Assembly: GCA_003184365.1 (NCBI GenBank)
Contig: NKYR01000036.1
Span: forward strand, 248,001 to 312,000
Origin: Evernia prunastri
Lineage: Eukaryota > Ascomycota > Lecanoromycetes > Lecanorales > Parmeliaceae
Reading direction: 5' to 3'
Length of the DNA stretch: 64,000 nt
Every line of letters begins with the position of its first letter. Positions within the stretch are counted from its first letter, which is position 1. The notes beneath the pieces were generated by a model, which saw nothing but the letters and a program-made list of their open reading frames with translations, ran no database searches and was not told the origin of the DNA. Below, in pieces: positions 58,788 through 64,000 of the stretch. The position numbers were made by a program, and so were the translations under genes.

Positions 58788-59461
58788 TCATCGTTCCTCC
58801 ACGGCCTTGACAGCTTCCTCAAAGTCCGGTATCCAGTCTGCCCTCCCAGCAGCCCCTCCCCAGCTGATCACTCCATTCCCATCCACCGCAAAGCTTCCGC
58901 TGGTCTGCCACCTGTTCCCACTCTCCGTAGGCCTATTCCACTTTAAAATCTAATTAGTAATACTTTCCACGAATGTGTTTGGGTACTCATATCGAGGTAT
59001 GGATTGGCACAGAGAGTCCTGGGAAAGCTGCTTACAATACCCTGCTCTTTTCCTAGTTTGTATACGTTCCACAGGCTCGCTGGATTCAGCACGTGCCAGA
59101 AGCTGCTCACGCCCAGGCCCCAATGTGCAAATAGCTCCCTCTCATTATCTACTAGGATGCGGACGTTTTCGGCGCCGCCAATGGCTTCAAGCCATTTGTG
59201 GGTGGCGGATTGATCGCTGTGGGAGACGGCAATGAAGTTGATGGAAGGGTGGGCAAAAGCCGCAGCACGAAACGTAAGGAATTTTTTTTCAGCAAAGGGG
59301 CATCCGCAATGGCGAAGGAACGTAAGGATTGTAGGTTTCTTATCGGAGGTGGGAAGTTGTAGCTTTGATATCGAGGGGGCGGTAGCTCCGATGGAGGGTA
59401 CAGGAGATGTGGGGAGCCGGGAAGGGGCAATCCATGATGCCGCCTCTTGTTGGAAGGTCAT
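58788..59461 (-). CDS. Peroxiredoxin-like thioredoxin-fold protein (AhpC/TSA-2 type)
   Basis: 195 aa from exons 59461-59036 and 58949-58788. Thioredoxin fold: GATAPSISKLQLPTSDKKP, the strand ILTFLRH, active-site region CGCPFAEKKF (two Cys separated by Gly, in place of the usual CxxC), FIAVSHSDQSATHKWL, and NVRILVDNERELFAHWGLG. The second exon completes the fold with a QTSGSFAVDG strand and WGGAAGRADWIPDFEEAV. This arrangement is that of the peroxiredoxin-like 2/AAED1 group found in many fungi, with presumed redox or antioxidant function. The peroxidase activity is not demonstrated by sequence. No targeting signal is obvious. Confidence 0.8.
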
Positions 59462-60569
59462 GATGAGTGTAAAGTGAAATGATGCTATCGAGTCTCGATA
59501 ATTTGGGAGATTGCTCAGGGCGATGGAGGGCTGAAGGGCAAGAGAGGTACCTGGTACTAGTACCCATGTCTTGTCGGCAGATCTTCACGACCTTGTCCCT
59601 TGGTGCCCCTGGAAACAAGTTCAAGGTTTTTACAAAACATGAGGTTGATGTGGTATATAAGACACAAACATGATATCTAACATCTATGCCTACTTATCTT
59701 TCCTGAACCTTGAAGACGTCTGTTTAATGAAAGGGGCTGAAATAACAAGGTAAGTTAATTGGTGAAGGATGAATGTTAATATGGGATCGCATCAGTAGAG
59801 CAATCAAGCGGCCCTCTTTCCTCTTTGCTCTTTGCTCTCCATACTTGACAAGTGAGATATAGGTAATGATCGGGTTGGTGGCATGAGTGGCAAACATAAA
59901 ATGACCGGAACCTCTTAATGTACGAAGTCAGGCAAGGTGCTTTAAGCGGGGCTCTCCACCTCCTAGATCCATCATATTTTGATTTACATCGGAGCATACA
60001 AGCTTCTCTACAGGTCAATTCAATCCTTTCATTCTCCGAAAAATATGTATGTATCCTCAGAGTATATAGTCACTCCTACCGGACAACGTCGGCCATCTGC
60101 TCATCTGCTCACCCGCTTATCTGCTCATCTGCTCGTCTACCTCTGCATATGCATATGCAGCTTGCAAAGACTGCAGACTGCAAGCCCCCGCAAGGAGATT
60201 GAATCTAGGAGATTATATCTAATAACCCTTGGGAAAAAGAATGCACCCAAGTAATTGTACAACATGTGAAAAAATGGGGTATCTGGCTATGATGACAAGT
60301 CATGGGAATTATTGTTATTAGATGAGTAAAGTATCAAATCTTTGTACCATCATTTGCTCTGGCAGAGAGCCGAAGCGCTTCCCACACATGATACGACAAG
60401 AGCATTGTCCCATATGTATCTGAATACGCCTGCAATGCGCATGCAATACAAATGCACCCCTCAAGCAACGCAGTCGTCAAATATTGTCCTTCATTCAATC
60501 ATATGGTCCAGGAACACTTTCTTGCCATCCACTCGAAGTAACCGTAGGCCACTTCCCCGCCTGGTAAGG
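59462..60569. other. Intergenic, no gene seen
   Basis: 1.1 kb between the start of the peroxiredoxin-like gene and the stop of the transporter gene. It contains a CATCTGCTC tandem tract (about 60091-60140) and a CATATG/CATATGCA repeat near 60147-60160. Confidence 0.45.
60091..60140. repeat. Imperfect CATCTGCTC tandem repeat
   Basis: Four to five degenerate units of an 8-9 nt motif (CATCTGCTC, CACCCGCTT, ATCTGCTC). Confidence 0.7.
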
Positions 60570-62310
60570 CTAGTAGGTAAATCGAAACCTAGGATGGTCA
60601 TCGCCAAGGTTCTCCACCTCCTCCTTAGCTAGACTCAGCCTGCCATCCCTCTCGCCTCTCTCCCTCTTCCGATTTTCAAGTCTCAGACCAATGGCAAGGA
60701 CTGTGCAAGCAATTCCACACATCCACAACAGTGCCAGTGAAACCCCATAACCCACCGGGTACCTGGGCGCCTGCTTCGTTATGTAGATGTTGCTGGCGAC
60801 AATACCGCCCAAATTGCCGAAACCAATCTGCATGGCCGCGTTGATGTTTCGTTTGTAGTGGCCACCCATGTTATTGCTCAACCATACCAGAGTGATGGGC
60901 TGAGTGATGTAACCACCAGCCATGACGAGATAGACGGCAAAATAGCGAGCGCCGACCGAGACCGACCCTTGCGCAAGCAGGATGATGTATCCTATGCTCG
61001 CGATTACAACGCCGAGCATGGCAAAAGCATAGCGATGGCGGAGATGGTCGGTCAATAACGCGGATACGAGACAAGTCACTGCGGCGACAATGTAGATGGG
61101 GATCGAAAGGACTTGGGCATGGACGGCAGTCCATCCCAATTGTTTGAGAATTGTTGGAGTGAAGAAAGAGGTACTATAACCCGTATTGTTGACACCGAGA
61201 TACATAAGAATCCTATGGGCTGATGAGTCCAGGAGAAGGAGGGCGCATGAAACCGTTGACTTGGGAAGAGTAGGGGGGGGGGAGGCAGAGGAAGTACATA
61301 CCCTATGTAAATCTTCCAGTCACCAAAGGCCCGCCGCCTGACTTTGCTGTCCAATCGGTCCATTCTGGCATCCGCCACATCTTCGCTCAACCGACGGACG
61401 AGCAGCTGCCGCTCGTCGGGACTCAGAAACTTAGCTGTTTCGGGCCAATCGACGATGAAGAATCTGGAAACGACGGCGACGACAAATGTGGCGAGACCTT
61501 CTATGATGAAGATCCAGCGCCAGCCATCGTAACCACCGATCCCTGCCATTTTCGCCAAGGCATATGCAAGAAGCTGCAAGGAAGTTAGGCATGGCCGCAG
61601 GAGTTGGCAAGGTCTTGTAGGGTACGCACCCCACTCCATGCCCCAGCCAAGATGACGGCAGAGAAGAACAGATTGAACCTCCATTGTAATTCGTATCGCC
61701 GGTAGTACATCGACATCAGGTAGATGCACCCTATCTCATCTTAGAAATGTCTAGGTCCTGGCTTTGGCGGATCATCTCACCCGGAAAGAAACCGGCTTCA
61801 CAAAGCCCGAGCAAGAACCTGCACACAACAAGGCCAGCGTAACTTTTGGTGACCCCCATGCAAACAGTGACAATGCCTGTATTCAACCGTCAATTTGAAA
61901 AAGTGGAATGGACACGGCGGACCTATACCCCAAAGCATCATGATGGAACTCAACCATGTCGAGGGCGCGATCTTCCTGATCAACAGATTGCTGGGCACTT
62001 CGAACAGAATGTAAGGTATAAAGAAGACAAAGAGAGCAACATTGTAATCTTGGCCCTCCATTTTGAGGTCCTTTTCCAGACCCTGGAGACGTGCATTACC
62101 AATATTGATCCGGTCGATGAAAGCCAATGAATAAAGAAAGGAAAGCACTGGGATAACGTAGAGGTCACATTTGCGGACGAGTCGCTTCTCAGCAGCTCGA
62201 TCGATGGGCTCAAGGTGAGCAAGGTCGTGGCTAAGGCCGTCTTCAGAAGTGCTCATACTGCCAGGAAAGCAGTCGGATTGGACTGGCTTCTCATACATGC
62301 TGATATCCAT
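60570..62310 (-). CDS. MFS transporter, anion:cation symporter family (Dal5/allantoate permease type)
   Basis: About 500 aa with 12 predicted membrane helices. Starts at 62310 (MDISMYEKP). Introns near 61930-61880, 61780-61735, 61630-61570 and 61300-61210. ACS family signs: LVRKCDLYVIPVLSFLYSLAFIDRINIGNARLQG in the first helix region, VPSNLLIRK, GLCEAGFFPG in TM4-5, LSPDERQLLVRRL in the loop, and the C-terminal NNMGGHYKRNINAAMQIGFGNLGGIVASNIY. Members import allantoate, nicotinic acid, biotin precursors or other anionic nutrients; the substrate is not readable here. An in-frame upstream extension to 62493 exists without a better ATG. Confidence 0.88.
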
Positions 62311-62988
62311 GATTAGGTAGCCAAGACGAGTTTCAGAGAAGATGGTTTGGAAGAGGAAAGGGCGAATGGGGTCCAATCGAAGGTACAATGGGCGAGCTCC
62401 TGGCTCTAAGAAGGGAGGCGGGCGGGAGATATACAAAAAGGCTTGGTGCACGGTTTTGAGAGCATCAATCCGTGCAGAATTAATTGAAATCAAGAATGAT
62501 CACAGGGAATAGCAAGGCGATATATTCAGCCTGCCCAAGGGATGATAGCATTCCAGAACGCGCCTTCCATCTTGCCGGGGAGAAACGCCTCAGTCATGAT
62601 GAGAAATAATTATACCAGCAGCAAATATGACCAAGATAGGAAGCTAAGCTGGTCTCCGCCCAAATTGCAGTCTCTAAGGTGCCAAGGAAGGAGCGGCTCA
62701 GGATATATGGAGGAGGAGAGGGTCTGATAGGCGGATCTTGAAGGATAGCTGCACGCACAACCGCTGAGATTGAAATGATATCGGTTGTCCTTGCTTGGGA
62801 GAGTTACCGCATGGTCTGCAGATGAGCGTCGTCGGTAATTGCGGATAGATTCTTGGATTTTTATTCTCCGTAAAATGTAGGCAGACTTGAGACATGCCAG
62901 CTCTGTCGGGTCCCCTAACCTTCTTTCCAAAACATTAAGTAGTGTAGGTATACCTATCTCTTCGGAACCCCTCGGCACTCACGAGTCC

Positions 62989-63010
62989 TTTTTTTTTTTT
63001 TTTTTTTTTT
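62989..63010. repeat. Poly-T run of 22 nt
   Basis: Uninterrupted T run after ACGAGTCC. Confidence 0.95.
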
Positions 63011-63280
63011 CGCCAGCTCAGGTCGGAGCCCCGCAATCACTTGGTAGAGTAATTGGTAGACTAATAAGGTAGAGGGTATCAGTCGCGTAATTAGTAATAA
63101 CAGTGACAAGGAGGAAGGAAGAAAGCAGCTCGAGTCCTATGAGAGGGGTTCTTTCGCGTCCCTGCATCCAAAATTGTCATGGGTAGTCACGGTCCGATAT
63201 GCCCGGCAGATCACGTTCTTGCCAAGTTTTATAAGGTATACTTGCACCGAGCGTGGCCGATTTGCTTGACTCCAGAGCTT

Positions 63281-63345
63281 AGAGGAGGAGAAAGAAGAAG
63301 AAGAAGGTGGAGGAGGAAGAGGAGGAGGAAGAGGAGGAGGAGAAT
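63281..63345. repeat. Purine-only GAG/GAA tract
   Basis: About 65 nt almost wholly A/G on the plus strand (agaggagg..gaagaag..gaggagg), a low-complexity tract. Confidence 0.85.
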
Positions 63346-63790
63346 ATTGGTCAAAAGGTGGTTGTCCCTAACATGCTAGCAGTGCCTGGCCGCGCTTTGG
63401 CCTTTTCTCGTGAGCAGGCACTGAAGTAGAATTCTGAGCCTTTGATCAATCTTTATTCTTTATTATTGCATTCGCAATATCGTCAAACTGACAATGATGC
63501 TGTACGTCTGTGCTTTACAGTTATACTTAGTAAGGTAGTATCATGCCAACACACTAAATAAGTAAGTAGGTAGCGTAGAGTACCGGGGGCACGGGTTAGG
63601 GGGCGTGAAAGATGCTTTTGGGCCAGCCCGAGCCAGCCTGGCCCCGCCAGGCCCGGCTCTCGTTAAGCTAATAAGTCCTTCTGGCTAAGGGACCCTTAAA
63701 TTGTAGGGTCCTCTAGTTGAGAATCATGAGGGTAGACAATCGAGTGACTTTGCATCCAACCTCAAATCCTCAGTCTTTCTTCCTTCCGTG

Positions 63791-63840
63791 TTTCGTTCTT
63801 TCTTTCTTTCTTTCTTTCTTCCTTTCTTCCTTTCTTTCTT
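63791..63840. repeat. TTTC/TTCC pyrimidine microsatellite, promoter-proximal
   Basis: Run of TTTC units about 50-100 bp before the alpha-glucosidase start codon. Such CT-rich stretches are common upstream of fungal genes. Confidence 0.85.
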
Positions 63841-63891
63841 GCACACTCATCTCTTCATTATCTCACCTTTGCTCCTTCTGATCCCTAAACC

Positions 63892-64000
63892 ATGTCTGAA
63901 GTTTGGTGGAAAGAAGCCGTCGTCTACCAGGTGAAGCCGCAGCCATGATGAATGAAAAGCTGTTGGTTCTCATCCTTCCTGCAGGTCTATCCCTCGTCTT
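63892..64000 (+). CDS. Alpha-glucosidase (GH13), 5' end only
   Basis: Start ATG at 63892. Exon 1 (63892-63930) encodes MSEVWWKEAVVYQ; after an intron (63931-63984) exon 2 opens with VYPSS. Together WWKEAVVYQVYPSSF is the classic N terminus of GH13 oligo-1,6-glucosidase/maltase enzymes, which release glucose from maltose-type oligosaccharides. No signal peptide, so the protein would be cytosolic like yeast maltases. The window cuts the gene after about 18 codons. Confidence 0.8.

Larger units (their letters stand above)
62311..63891. other. Intergenic with simple repeats
   Basis: 1.6 kb between two divergent genes (transporter and alpha-glucosidase). Contains a T run (62989-63010), a GAG/GAA purine tract (63281-63345) and a TTTC repeat (63791-63840). 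No gene supported. Confidence 0.5.

Overview
The window is nuclear DNA of a filamentous ascomycete (Pezizomycotina). The evidence is the density of short GT..AG introns (about 45-100 nt) with CTAAC/CTGAC-like branch points, single-gene transcription units on both strands, two Zn2Cys6 proteins, and a housekeeping set typical of these fungi (MED19/Rox3, Prp46, Nas6, CK2 beta, TMF1/Sgm1). The class cannot be decided from the sequence alone. No operons, CRISPR array, tRNA, rRNA or complete autonomous transposon was seen. Most gene models below were joined by hand from splice signals, and where exon phases are stated they close in frame.

Left part (1-12 kb), accessory in character: a large patatin-type lipase fused to an alpha/beta-hydrolase-like domain and a C2H2 finger (472-3326, minus); a convergent pair of homologous, unrecognised genes encoding about 116 aa with an intron at the same position (5165-5568 plus; 6409-6818 minus); a secreted zincin-like protein with a degenerate active site (7563-8601, minus); and an amino-acid permease with two tiny exons (9570-11956, plus).

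Middle core (12-30 kb), dense housekeeping: prefoldin subunit 5, a conserved fungal protein of unknown function, a mitochondrial FAM210/DUF1279-like protein, ORC1, the splicing factor Prp46, the proteasome chaperone Nas6 (gankyrin), the golgin TMF1/Sgm1, a Nit-type nitrilase and an Arg/Ser/Lys/Glu-rich conserved protein. Several are divergent or convergent pairs with very short spacers (Prp46/Nas6 share 235 bp; Nas6 and TMF1 converge within 100 bp).

30-36 kb is gene-poor and repeat-bearing: a 518-bp palindromic element with nested hairpins and subterminal motif repeats, a membrane-anchored type I Baeyer-Villiger-like flavin monooxygenase, and a 168-bp MITE-like inverted repeat flanked by a candidate 4-bp duplication.

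Right part (36-64 kb): a disordered hypothetical protein, a bHLH regulator divergent from MED19, CK2 beta, a Zn2Cys6 regulator, a second secreted zincin with an intact HExxH split by an intron, the bifunctional purine enzyme (AICAR transformylase/IMP cyclohydrolase), a JmjC/cupin-type oxygenase, a CIA30-like protein, a small tandem zinc-cluster protein, a peroxiredoxin-like protein, an ACS-family MFS transporter, and the first exons of a GH13 alpha-glucosidase cut by the window edge. The genes do not form an obvious biosynthetic cluster. The most unusual material is the orphan gene pair, the lipase fusion, the palindromic element, the MITE-like element, the tandem zinc-cluster protein and the degenerate/intact zincin pair.
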